In this document: positions 1-7,487 of the stretch, in pieces
Position numbering within the stretch: the first letter of the stretch is position 1
How the letters are laid out: each line of letters begins with the position of its first letter
Source of the DNA: Streptomyces sp. NBC_00094
GTDB taxonomy: Bacteria; Actinomycetota; Actinomycetes; Streptomycetales; Streptomycetaceae
Assembly: GCF_026343125.1 (NCBI RefSeq)
Contig: NZ_JAPEMB010000001.1
Span: 7,569,501 to 7,633,500, forward strand
Direction: 5' to 3'
Length of the DNA stretch: 64,000 nt
Translations under genes and position numbers: made by a program
The notes under the pieces: model-generated
What the model was told of the DNA's origin: nothing
Database searches by the model: none
The model's input: the letters and a program-made list of their open reading frames with translations, nothing else

Positions 1-412
1 GCGCGGCGGCCGCGTCGACGTTGGAACCCGTGTGCCACGGCCGTGAGCCGAGCAGGTCGAGGAGCTCCTGCAGCCAGGACGGCGGACGGCGCCGGAACAG
101 GACGCCGGTGCGGTCCGTGAGCTCCGGATGGCGCAGATAGTCCATCGCGCCGGAGTCGGGCGTGGAGTCCAGGTCGTGATAGCCGGGGGCGAGGGCCGCG
201 GCCGGGCCGAGCGCTCCGGCGTCCACGGTGAAGCTCTTCCACTGCACACCCACGTTGGACTTGTGGCTGTCGACGTCGATGGCGCAGTGGTACCGCCCGG
301 CGGGCGCGTCCACCTCCAGGTTGACGTGGAACCAGCGACCCTGGGTGTCCGGCTGGTCGCGGTAGTGGCGGTGGAGGGTTCCCGAGAGGACGCCGTAGTA
401 GTCGAAGGGCAT
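1..412 (-). CDS. DUF2278 (YukJ-like) family protein, 3' part cut by window edge
   Basis: The reading frame starts at ATG (412..410) and runs off the left edge, so about 137 residues are visible. The N-terminus MPFDYYGVLSG, followed by GRWFHVNLEVDAP and the IDVDSHK segment, matches the pattern of DUF2278/YukJ-like proteins, small cytoplasmic proteins with no established biochemical role. A purine-rich GGAGGG lies about 14 nt upstream of the ATG. The C-terminus is missing. The family call is from memory of the pattern, and I give no function. Confidence 0.7.
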   Translation of the reverse strand, partial: MPFDYYGVLSGTLHRHYRDQPDTQGRWFHVNLEVDAPAGRYHCAIDVDSHKSNVGVQWKSFTVDAGALGPAAALAPGYHDLDSTPDSGAMDYLRHPELTDRTGVLFRRRPPSWLQELLDLLGSRPWHTGSNVDAAAA

Positions 413-589
413 ACCGCCAGTGAAGCACCCTCCGTCACCATCCGCATCGGGAACGTGACGTGGAGTAATCGTGCGGATGTGCGCCCGCACGCCGCTGACC
501 ACGGGAAACGCGGGTGAACGGCACCCCGGAGGCCTGGTAGATTGATCTCTGTCGCCGCGGACATCACTCCGCGTCACGACACACACCTG

Positions 590-674
590 GTCCAAGTGGC
601 GGAATGGCAGACGCGCTAGCTTGAGGTGCTAGTGCCCTTTATCGGGCGTGGGGGTTCAAGTCCCCCCTTGGACA
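590..674 (+). tRNA. tRNA-Leu (anticodon GAG)
   Basis: An 85-nt class II tRNA. The acceptor arms GTCCAAG (590-596) and CTTGGAC (667-673) pair fully and are followed by discriminator A674. The anticodon stem CTAGC/GCTAG encloses the loop TTGAGGT (621-627) with anticodon GAG (623-625), which reads CUC leucine codons. A long variable arm typical of tRNA-Leu and the T-loop GGTTCAAGTCC are present. The 3' CCA is not encoded. It stands alone; a strong hairpin follows at once. Confidence 0.95.
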
Positions 675-684
675 CGGGATATCC

Positions 685-720
685 CTCCGCCCGGACAGGC
701 CACGGCCTGTCCGGGCGGAG
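685..720. terminator. perfect hairpin between tRNA-Leu and the convergent P450 gene
   Basis: A 16-bp perfect stem (685-700 with 705-720) and a four-base loop. There is no T tract, as is common for Streptomyces terminators. It sits 10 nt after the tRNA and 16 nt before the stop codon of the minus-strand P450 gene, so it can end transcription from both sides. Confidence 0.85.
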
Positions 721-736
721 GAGCATCCGGACCGGG

Positions 737-1981
737 TCAGGCCAGGAACACCGGCAGGTCGAACAGGTCGTTCTGGGTGACCACCGGCTTGTTCCGCAGC
801 TCCTCGCGCGGCACCGCCAGCCGGAGCGCGGGGAAGCGCTCGTACAGCGCGGGCAGCGCCACCGACGCCTCCAGCCGGGACAGCGCGGCCCCCGGGCACA
901 CGTGCGGACCGTGACCGAAGGCGATGTGCCGGTTCGACTCACGGGTCACGTCGAACTCGCCCGCCGTCGGACCGTGCTGCGCCTCGTCCCGGCCGATGGC
1001 GCCGAACGACACGATCAGACCGTCCCCCTTGGGCAGGATCCGGTCGCCGACCTCGATGTCCTCGGCCGCGAACCGGATCAGGACGTGCGAGGTGGGCGTC
1101 GACCAGCGCAGGGTCTCCTCGATCACGTCCTCCCACGACACCTCGCCCTTCAGCACGAGTGCGCGCTGCTCGGGATGGGTCTCCAGGGCGACGACCGCGT
1201 TGACGATCAGGCTGATCGTCGTCTCGTGGCCGGCGGCCACCATCAGCTGGAGGGTGTTGGTGATCTCCTCCGTGCTGAGCCGGTCGCCGCCCTCCGACGC
1301 CTCGATCAGCGCGCTGGTGAGGTCGTCGCCGGGCTGCGCGGTCCTGGCCGCCACGATCCCCGAGAAGAGGGCACCGAGGTCGGCCATCATCTGCGGCACC
1401 TCCTCGGGCGGGGTCTGCGTCGAGAAGAACTTGTCGAAGAGCGCCTTCATCCGCGGGTGGTCCGCCTGGTCGACACCCATCAGGTCGCTGACCACGTTCA
1501 TCGGCAGCGGGTACGCGAACTCCGCCTTCAGGTCCACCACCTCGTCCGCCGACCGCTCCGCGAGCCGGTCCAGGCTCTCCGTCGTGAGGGCCTCGATGCG
1601 CGAGCGCAGCCGCTCCACCCGGCGCGCGGTCAGCGCCTGCGCGACCAGCGTGCGCAGCCGCCGGTGCTCCTCGCCGTCGACGGTCAGCATGGACTTGCCG
1701 GGGTTGACCAGGCCGATCAGCGGCCAGTCCAGGGGTATCTCGCCGCGCTGCCAGGCGCCCCACACGTCGATGTCCTTGACCAGGCGCGCGTCCGTGAGCA
1801 GCTTCCGCGCCTCGGCGTGGCGGGTGACGGCCCAGACGGGCACGCCGCCGGGCAGGACGACGCGGGTCAGCGGGCCCGCCTCGCGCAGCCGGGCGCTCTC
1901 GCCGTCGAGGTCGGCGACGAAGGGGTCGAGGACGATGACGTCGGTGCCGGGCGTGGCGGTGTGGTCGTACGGGCAGCTCAT
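737..1981 (-). CDS. cytochrome P450, CYP154-like, last gene of the conservon
   Basis: A complete P450 of 414 residues, starting MSCPYDH at ATG 1981..1979 and overlapping the upstream P450 by ATGA. All core motifs are present: I-helix AGHETT, K-helix ExxR as EETLRW, and the heme-thiolate loop FGHGPHVCPG near the C-terminus. It is therefore expected to be a competent soluble monooxygenase needing ferredoxin partners, none of which is encoded here. Pairs of CYP157 and CYP154 genes at the end of conservons are known in Streptomyces, and this order fits. The CYP154 family name is inferred from pairing and motifs; the substrate is unknown. Confidence 0.9.
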   Translation of the reverse strand: MSCPYDHTATPGTDVIVLDPFVADLDGESARLREAGPLTRVVLPGGVPVWAVTRHAEARKLLTDARLVKDIDVWGAWQRGEIPLDWPLIGLVNPGKSMLTVDGEEHRRLRTLVAQALTARRVERLRSRIEALTTESLDRLAERSADEVVDLKAEFAYPLPMNVVSDLMGVDQADHPRMKALFDKFFSTQTPPEEVPQMMADLGALFSGIVAARTAQPGDDLTSALIEASEGGDRLSTEEITNTLQLMVAAGHETTISLIVNAVVALETHPEQRALVLKGEVSWEDVIEETLRWSTPTSHVLIRFAAEDIEVGDRILPKGDGLIVSFGAIGRDEAQHGPTAGEFDVTRESNRHIAFGHGPHVCPGAALSRLEASVALPALYERFPALRLAVPREELRNKPVVTQNDLFDLPVFLA

Positions 1982-3207
1982 GCGGAAGCTCCAAGGGCGG
2001 GAGTCGGGGTGTAGGTCACGGGGAGCGCGGTGAGGCCTCGCAGCCAGGGGGACGGGCGGCGGGTGAGCGCGTCCTCCGCGACCGCGAGATCCATGTCCGG
2101 GAGTCGGTCGAGCAGGACCTCGATGCCCGTCCGGGCGATGGTCTCGGCGACTTCCTGGGCGGGGAAGGGGCAGCGGTGTTCGCCGTGCCCGAAGGAGAGG
2201 TGGGCGTTGTTGCCGCCGGTGAGCGCACCGGAGTCGGCCCGTACGTGCGGGTCGGAGTTGGCGGCGGCCAGGCCCAGCAGCAGGAGGTCGCCGCGGCCGA
2301 TCCGGCGTCCGCCGAGATGGGTGTCGCGGGAGGCCCACCGGCCGGCGACGTTCTGGGTGGGGGTGTCCTCCCACAGGACCTCGTTCATCGCCTCGCCGAC
2401 GCTGTGCCGGCCACCCGAGAGGGAGGCCGCGAACCGGTCGTCGGTGAGCATGAGCCGCAGCGAGTTGCCGATCCAGTCGGCGGTGGGCTGGTGGCCGGCC
2501 GCCATCATCACCATGAGGTCCTGGGCGACCTCCTCGACCGTGAACCCGGCGGTGTTGGCGATCATGTGCGAGGCGACGTCGTCGCCGGGCGTCGCGGCCT
2601 TGGCGGCGAGCAGCGCGAACATGGACTCGGCCAGGTGGCGCTGGCCCTCCAGGGCCCCTTCCTGACCGTTGATCATGTCGTTCATGGCGGTCACCAGGGC
2701 CGGACCCTGCTCGTCGGCGAAGCCGTAGATGCCGGCGAGGACGCGGACCGGCAGCAGCATCGCGTACTCGGCGATGATGTCGCAGGCGCCCTTGCCGCAG
2801 AGCGCGTCGATGAGTTCGTCGGCGAAGCGTTCGGCCCGTTCCTTCAGGGCGAAGGGGTCGACGGCTTCGAGCGCGTCGCAGATGACCCCGGCGCGCTCGC
2901 GGTGCCGCTCGCCCACGGTGTAGAGGATCGAGGGCTGCTTGCGGCCGATCATGGGCAGCAGCGGCCAGTCCGCCGGGATGGCGTCCCACTGGTTCCACAG
3001 CTCGGAGTCGCGCGAGAACAGGACCGGGTCGCTGGTGACCTGGTGCAGCTCGCGGTAGCCGAGGACCAGCCAGGCGGGGACGTCGCCGTCGAGCACGACC
3101 GGGGCGACGGCGCCGTGTTCGCGCCGTATCCGGCGGTACAGCTCGACGGGATCGGTCTGGAACAGGGGGCCGCTCAGCGGGATGGGCCGGTACTCGGGAT
3201 GGGTCAC
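1978..3207 (-). CDS. cvnE: cytochrome P450 lacking ExxR, CYP157-like (CvnE)
   Basis: A 409-residue P450-fold protein. The start is GTG 3207..3205, overlapping the cvnD stop as GTGA, and the protein begins VTHPEYRPI. The heme loop FGHGEHRCP keeps its cysteine. In the K helix, where P450s carry ExxR, the sequence reads EVLW followed by EDTP, so the arginine is replaced by tryptophan. The I helix reads AGHQPTADW, without the usual acidic residue before threonine. CYP157 proteins of Streptomyces conservons are known for this loss of ExxR. Its role is presumably in the conservon signalling complex or with the neighbouring P450, not proven. Confidence 0.9.
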   Translation of the reverse strand: MTHPEYRPIPLSGPLFQTDPVELYRRIRREHGAVAPVVLDGDVPAWLVLGYRELHQVTSDPVLFSRDSELWNQWDAIPADWPLLPMIGRKQPSILYTVGERHRERAGVICDALEAVDPFALKERAERFADELIDALCGKGACDIIAEYAMLLPVRVLAGIYGFADEQGPALVTAMNDMINGQEGALEGQRHLAESMFALLAAKAATPGDDVASHMIANTAGFTVEEVAQDLMVMMAAGHQPTADWIGNSLRLMLTDDRFAASLSGGRHSVGEAMNEVLWEDTPTQNVAGRWASRDTHLGGRRIGRGDLLLLGLAAANSDPHVRADSGALTGGNNAHLSFGHGEHRCPFPAQEVAETIARTGIEVLLDRLPDMDLAVAEDALTRRPSPWLRGLTALPVTYTPTPALGASA

Positions 3208-3857
3208 TGGGTGGGCTCCGGGATCGGCTGCGGGTGCGGCTGCGGGTTCGACGGCGGGATCGGCCGCGGGTCCTTGGCGACGACGGTCTGCAGGTGCTCG
3301 ACGAGCGAGATGAGGACCTGCTTGCTGGACTCGCGCGACCGGGCGTCGCAGAAGACCAGCGGGACGTCGTCGGCGAGGTCGAGGGCCTCGCGGACCTGGG
3401 CGGGGGAGTGGGTGGGGCCGCCGAAGTCGTTGCAGGCGACGACGAACGGGGTGCCGTGGTGCTCCAGCCGGTCGACGGCGTACCAGGAGTCGGCGAGCCG
3501 GCGGGTGTCGACGAGGACGACGGCACCGAGCGTTCCCGAGAAGAGCCGGTCCCACAGGAACCAGAACCTCTCCTGGCCGGGGGCACCGAACAGGTACAGG
3601 ACGTTGCGCGCGTCGAGCGAGATCCGGCCGAAGTCGAACGCCACGGTGGTGGCCGTCTTCGTGGCGACGCCGCCGGTGTCGTCGATGTCCTCGCCGGCCT
3701 GCGTCATCGTCTCCTCGGTGTTCAGCGGACGGATCTCGCTGACCGAGCGGACGAGGGTGGTCTTGCCGACTCCGAACCCGCCGACGACGACGATCTTCAG
3801 TCCGTTGTCGGCGGTGCTGTGCAGGGTCTGGCGCTGTTCAGAGGCTACGGAGTCCAA
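3204..3857 (-). CDS. cvnD: conservon small GTPase CvnD
   Basis: A 217-residue ATP/GTP-binding protein of the conservon family. The P-loop GGFGVGKT is at residues 26-33, a switch-II-like APGQERF motif follows, and the usual NKxD base-recognition motif is replaced by ACNDFGG, as is normal in this family. The C-terminus is a proline-rich tail (PIPPSNPQPHPQPIPEP). The most likely start is TTG at 3857..3855, overlapping cvnC by 20 nt with GGAG upstream, so translation is coupled. CvnD proteins are thought to form a membrane-associated complex with CvnA-C, similar in logic to eukaryotic G-protein systems. Confidence 0.92.
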   Translation of the reverse strand: MDSVASEQRQTLHSTADNGLKIVVVGGFGVGKTTLVRSVSEIRPLNTEETMTQAGEDIDDTGGVATKTATTVAFDFGRISLDARNVLYLFGAPGQERFWFLWDRLFSGTLGAVVLVDTRRLADSWYAVDRLEHHGTPFVVACNDFGGPTHSPAQVREALDLADDVPLVFCDARSRESSKQVLISLVEHLQTVVAKDPRPIPPSNPQPHPQPIPEPTQ

Positions 3858-4191
3858 CGAGCACCTGCTCCAGGATGTCGTGATCGGGAAGGCGGTACGT
3901 GGGCCGGGGATGGCGGGCGCTGATCCGGCCGGTGTCGTGCAGGTCGGCCAGGAGGATCCGCGTGATGGAGACCGGCAGGCCGAGCCCGGCCGCCACCTCC
4001 ACCACGGCCATGGGGAACCGGCACATGCGCAGGATCGCGGCGTGCTCGGACTGCATGCCGGGGACCGGGTCGCTCTCGGAGACCACGAGCGTCACCACGT
4101 CGAAGGCGGTGGAGCCGGCACGGCTGCGACCGCCGGTGACCGTGTAGAGGCGGTCGGGGGAATCGTCCCTGCCCGGCCTGGCGCGGCTCAT
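3838..4191 (-). CDS. cvnC: conservon DUF742 protein CvnC
   Basis: A 117-residue protein with the DUF742 core: a helix-turn-helix-like segment (EHAAILRMCRFPMAVVEVAA, then LGLPVSITRILLADLHDTG) followed by the C-terminal LEQVLVGLRSL. It overlaps cvnB by 4 nt (ATGA at 4188-4191) and cvnD by 20 nt. DUF742 proteins are invariant conservon members of the multicomponent complex. The N-terminal 25 residues are basic and low in structure. Confidence 0.93.
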   Translation of the reverse strand: MSRARPGRDDSPDRLYTVTGGRSRAGSTAFDVVTLVVSESDPVPGMQSEHAAILRMCRFPMAVVEVAAGLGLPVSITRILLADLHDTGRISARHPRPTYRLPDHDILEQVLVGLRSL

Positions 4192-4589
4192 CCCCGGGGC
4201 CTGGCGACGAGGTGTTCACCCAACTGCTCGACCAGCTCCGTCATGTTGTGGCCGACGAGTCCTGCGTCGGCGTCCTCGTCGGCGACGAGGGCGAGGTGGG
4301 CCCCGTCGCCGGCCTCGACGATGAAGAGGATGCCGCCGTAGAACTCGGCCATCGCCGAGCGGACCCCGCCCGTGCCGTCGCCGAACTCGACGGAGGCACC
4401 GTGCGACAGGCTCTGGATGCCCGCGGCGATAGCGGAGAGCTGGTCGGCCTGGTCGACGGACAGCCCGGCGGTACGGCAGAGCTTGAGGCCGTCGCGGGAG
4501 AGCACCAGGGCGTGACGGGTGCCCGGGGTGCGTTCCAGCAGTCCTTCCAGGAGCCAGCTGAGCTTGTCGTCGGTGGTGGTGCCGGTCAT
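4188..4589 (-). CDS. cvnB: roadblock/LC7 protein CvnB
   Basis: A 133-residue roadblock/LC7-domain protein beginning MTGTTTDDKLSWLLEGLLER. It contains the family's ALVLSRDGLKL strand, AIAAGIQSLSHGA helix and GGILFIVEAGDGAHL strand. Such proteins act as regulatory partners of small GTPases, here presumably CvnD. The start codon overlaps the cvnA stop (ATGA at 4586-4589), so expression is coupled. Confidence 0.93.
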   Translation of the reverse strand: MTGTTTDDKLSWLLEGLLERTPGTRHALVLSRDGLKLCRTAGLSVDQADQLSAIAAGIQSLSHGASVEFGDGTGGVRSAMAEFYGGILFIVEAGDGAHLALVADEDADAGLVGHNMTELVEQLGEHLVARPRG

Positions 4590-6364
4590 CGCGGGTTGCC
4601 TTCCGAATACGGGGGGTTCGGGGAGTACGGGGAGGTCGGGGCGTTCGGAGCGGGCGGGGACGGCACCGCGGGAGGTACGGCCGCCGGGCTCTGAGGGGCG
4701 GGCGGGACAAGAGATACGGGTGTGGCGGCCGGGCTGTCGGCGCCGGGGGTGTCGACGACCGGGCCGTGGGCGCCGGGGCTGTCGGCACCCGGGATGTCGG
4801 CGGCGCGGGGGGTGTCGGCACCCGGGATGTCGGCGGCGCGGGGGATGTCGGCACCCTGGCGGTCGGCCGTCCCGCGCACCGCCTTGTGGAAGCTGCCGAA
4901 GCGCGGCGGGGTCCCGGTGGTCCCGCCTGCCGCGCCGGTGCGCGAGGCCGCAGGGCGGGTCTCCCCGGCCGTCTCGCCGGACTTGAGCTGGGCGGCCAGG
5001 GTCTCTCCGCGGCGGCGCCGCGGCAGGATGATCCCGTCCGGGGCGGGTGCCTCGCCGTCGGCGGCGCTGGCGTGGTCGGTTCCGGGCTCACGTACCGGAC
5101 GTACGGCAGGGGCGACGTCAGGGGTGGGCGCGGAAGTACGGGCGGAGGGCGCCCGGTCGGCCGCCGGAGCGGTCACGCCGCGCGCCGCCACGGGCAGCGG
5201 CGGTTCGCCGGGCGAGGCGACCGGTTCCTCGGGCGCACGGCTGATCAGCTCCTGCGGCACCATCAGCAGGGCCCCGGTGCCGCCGCGCGCCGAGGGGCGG
5301 AAGGACACGGTCAGACCGTGCTTGCGCGCCAGCCGGCCGACCACGTGCAGGCCGAGCCGGGTTCCGGAGAGACCGGCCAGGTCCTGCTTCGCCGCTCCGA
5401 CGGCGGCCTCGGCGCGCCTCAGTTGCACGTCGCTCATCGCCAGGCCGCTGTCCTCGACGGTGATGACGATGCCGGCCGGGACCTCCTCGACGTAGACGTG
5501 GACCTCCGCGCTCGGCGGGGAGAAGTTCGCCGCGTTGTCGAGGAGTTCGGCCAGCGCGTGCATGATGCCCTCGGCCGCGTGGCCGGTGACGGCCGCTTCG
5601 CTGCCGGAGTGCAGCCGCACCCGCTGGTAGCCGCCGATCCGCCCCATGGCGCCGCGCAGGATCGACTCCATGACGATCGGGCGCGACCAGCGCCGGCCCG
5701 ACCGGGCTCCGGTCAGGACGGCGACGGAGTCGGCGAGCCGGCCGGCCTGGGCGGTGCGGTGGTCGAGGTGGAGCAGGTCGCCGAGGACGTCCTCGTCGGC
5801 GTGCCGGTGCTCCATCTCCCGCAGGTCCGCCATCATGCTCGTGGCCAGCGCCTGCATCCGTCCGGCCGCGTTGGCGGCCGCGGCCATGGCCGCGGACCTG
5901 CCGGACTCCGCTCGCCGGACCCGGCCTTCCAGGCGTTCGAGGTCGGCCGCCCGTGCCGCGACGAGCTGTGCCGTCTCGGCCTCGTGCGCGCGGACGAGCT
6001 CGCCCGTACGTGCCGCGTGGTCGGCGGCCGAGGCGGCGACCGCCGCCGCGTGCCGCTCCTCGGCAGCGGCCGTATCGCGTTCGGCGGTGGCCTGGTACCG
6101 GCCGATGTAGGCGTCGCGCGAGGCGAGTTCGGCGGCGAGTACCTCCGTCCGCCGGGCGAGTACCCGTGCGGTGCGGGCGTACCAGGTGACGGCGAAGGCC
6201 GCGGCGGACAGGAGGAGGACGCCGCATGCGGCGAACCAGCCGAGTGCGGGGCGGACCTCGGCGGGCGCCGCTGTCGTCGCCGCCACGGCGAGCGCACCAC
6301 CGGCGGCGAGTGTCAGCAGCGAGGCGATCAGGGCAGGGCGGAACGGGGTGGGCGACGCCGTCAT
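4586..6364 (-). CDS. cvnA: conservon sensor histidine-kinase-like protein CvnA
   Basis: About 592 residues. Two N-terminal membrane segments (roughly residues 11-32 and 42-62) are followed by an alanine/glutamate-rich coiled coil, then an HATPase domain with N-box ELLDNAANFSPP, G1-like EDSGLAMSD and G2-like GTRLGLHVVGRLA. The last 200 residues are proline/alanine-rich and disordered, with 11-residue repeats. A clear phosphorylatable H-box is not obvious, as usual for CvnA. The ATG at 6364 is preferred; a TTG one codon upstream (6367) is possible. It is the first gene of the operon, and the promoter should lie in 6365-6575. Confidence 0.9.
   Translation of the reverse strand: MTASPTPFRPALIASLLTLAAGGALAVAATTAAPAEVRPALGWFAACGVLLLSAAAFAVTWYARTARVLARRTEVLAAELASRDAYIGRYQATAERDTAAAEERHAAAVAASAADHAARTGELVRAHEAETAQLVAARAADLERLEGRVRRAESGRSAAMAAAANAAGRMQALATSMMADLREMEHRHADEDVLGDLLHLDHRTAQAGRLADSVAVLTGARSGRRWSRPIVMESILRGAMGRIGGYQRVRLHSGSEAAVTGHAAEGIMHALAELLDNAANFSPPSAEVHVYVEEVPAGIVITVEDSGLAMSDVQLRRAEAAVGAAKQDLAGLSGTRLGLHVVGRLARKHGLTVSFRPSARGGTGALLMVPQELISRAPEEPVASPGEPPLPVAARGVTAPAADRAPSARTSAPTPDVAPAVRPVREPGTDHASAADGEAPAPDGIILPRRRRGETLAAQLKSGETAGETRPAASRTGAAGGTTGTPPRFGSFHKAVRGTADRQGADIPRAADIPGADTPRAADIPGADSPGAHGPVVDTPGADSPAATPVSLVPPAPQSPAAVPPAVPSPPAPNAPTSPYSPNPPYSEGNPR
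4781..4856 (-). repeat. 33-nt tandem repeat coding the CvnA tail
   Basis: A 33-nt unit starting GTCGGCACCCGGGATGTCGG at 4781 recurs at 4814 and, partly, at 4847. In protein it gives 11-residue units of the form DIPGADTPRAA in the disordered tail of CvnA. It keeps the reading frame, so copy number can vary without breaking the gene. Confidence 0.8.
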
Positions 6365-6575
6365 CAACCAGACTCTCGAGAGCAGTCACACGGGGGAAGA
6401 AGGTTGAACGACGGAACTATAGAGCCGATCTTGATCGGTTCGGAACTCTCCTGAGCGGATTGGTATTCACCAGACGACAGAGTCATCCGTCGTCGCGCCC
6501 AGGAATGCCGGACATGGCGCGATCTATGTCCAACTCTCCCTGTCGCCCAGGTCAGAGCGGACGGACCACCCGGGA
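6365..6575 (-). promoter_or_regulatory. cvn operon upstream region with small inverted repeat
   Basis: 211 nt between the conservon and the phosphodiesterase gene, more AT-rich than its surroundings. CCGATC TT GATCGG (6425-6438) is an inverted repeat about 61 nt upstream of the cvnA start. I see no strong terminator for the upstream gene. This must hold the conservon promoter, but I cannot assign -10/-35 elements with confidence. Confidence 0.35.
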
Positions 6576-7418
6576 TCACACGGCGAAAGCGGCGCCGTCC
6601 AGGGTCCAGTGGGGGTCGGGTGTGATGCCCAGGGCGGTGTAGACGTGGGCCGCGACGTCGGCGTGGTGAAGGGGCGCGGGGAGCGCGCCGACGGGCAGTC
6701 CGGGACCGCACGCGGCGATCCAGGCCGTGCGCTCCAGGTGGCTGCGTCCCCCGTGCCCGCCTTCGTCGCGGTGGCCGTGGTCCGTCACCACGATGACCGT
6801 CCACTGCTCGGCCGCGTGGCCGGGGCGACGGCGTACGGCGTCGAGGAGCCGTCCGAGCCGGCGGTCCGCGGCCTCGATCGCCGCGCGGTACTCCTTGTCG
6901 CAGCCGAGGAAGTGGGCGGTCTCGTCGACGGCGCCGAGATAGACGAAGCCGGCGTGGAGCTCCTCGTCCAGGCCGAGGAGGTGTTCCGCCTCGGCGGTCA
7001 CCAGGTCGTCCACCTCTTCCCAGGCCTCGGGGGTGTCCTCGCGGGGAGCGACGTAGCGGAGCCGGGTGGGGGCGACGAAGAGCGGGCCGCCCTGCTGGGC
7101 GAGGAAGAGGGGGGCCCACCCTCCGACGGCGAAGGTGCGCCGACCGCAGTCGGCCGCGAGGCGGGTCGTGAAGTCGGGGAAGACGTCGAGCCGGTTGCCG
7201 TCCAGACGGTTGCCCCACACGCCGTGCTTGGCGACGCCGACGCCGGTGACGATGGTGGTCCAGCACGGGCCCGACATCGTGGGGGTCACGGCGTCCACCT
7301 CGACGGGGGCCAGGAAGCCCGCTCGGGCGACGCCGTCGAGGTGAGGGGTGAACAGTTCCGGGAGCAGATCGAGGCGTACGCCGTCGATGCCGATGACCAG
7401 TACGCGGGCGGTGTCCAT
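6576..7418 (-). CDS. type I phosphodiesterase / nucleotide pyrophosphatase family protein
   Basis: About 280 residues from ATG 7418 (a TTG at 7430 is in frame). The alkaline-phosphatase-superfamily signature is clear: GIDGVRLD metal site near the N-terminus, catalytic threonine segment TPTMSGPCWTT, DETAH in the middle and VVTDHGHRDEGGHGG with metal-binding Asp/His. No signal peptide, so it is cytoplasmic. It lies 69 nt behind the alpha-galactosidase gene on the same strand and may be cotranscribed. The substrate is not known; hydrolysis of a phosphodiester or sugar-nucleotide is the family reaction. Confidence 0.85.
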   Translation of the reverse strand: MDTARVLVIGIDGVRLDLLPELFTPHLDGVARAGFLAPVEVDAVTPTMSGPCWTTIVTGVGVAKHGVWGNRLDGNRLDVFPDFTTRLAADCGRRTFAVGGWAPLFLAQQGGPLFVAPTRLRYVAPREDTPEAWEEVDDLVTAEAEHLLGLDEELHAGFVYLGAVDETAHFLGCDKEYRAAIEAADRRLGRLLDAVRRRPGHAAEQWTVIVVTDHGHRDEGGHGGRSHLERTAWIAACGPGLPVGALPAPLHHADVAAHVYTALGITPDPHWTLDGAAFAV

Positions 7419-7487
7419 GGGCGGGTCCAAGGTGTCGTGGGCGGAGGGGGAGGGAGGGGAGAGGGAGGGGTGGGGGCGGGCCCGGGT

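Noticed and set aside
128..517. A 129-codon plus-strand frame at the left edge.
   Set aside because: Opposite the better supported DUF2278-like gene; composition is that of an antisense frame.
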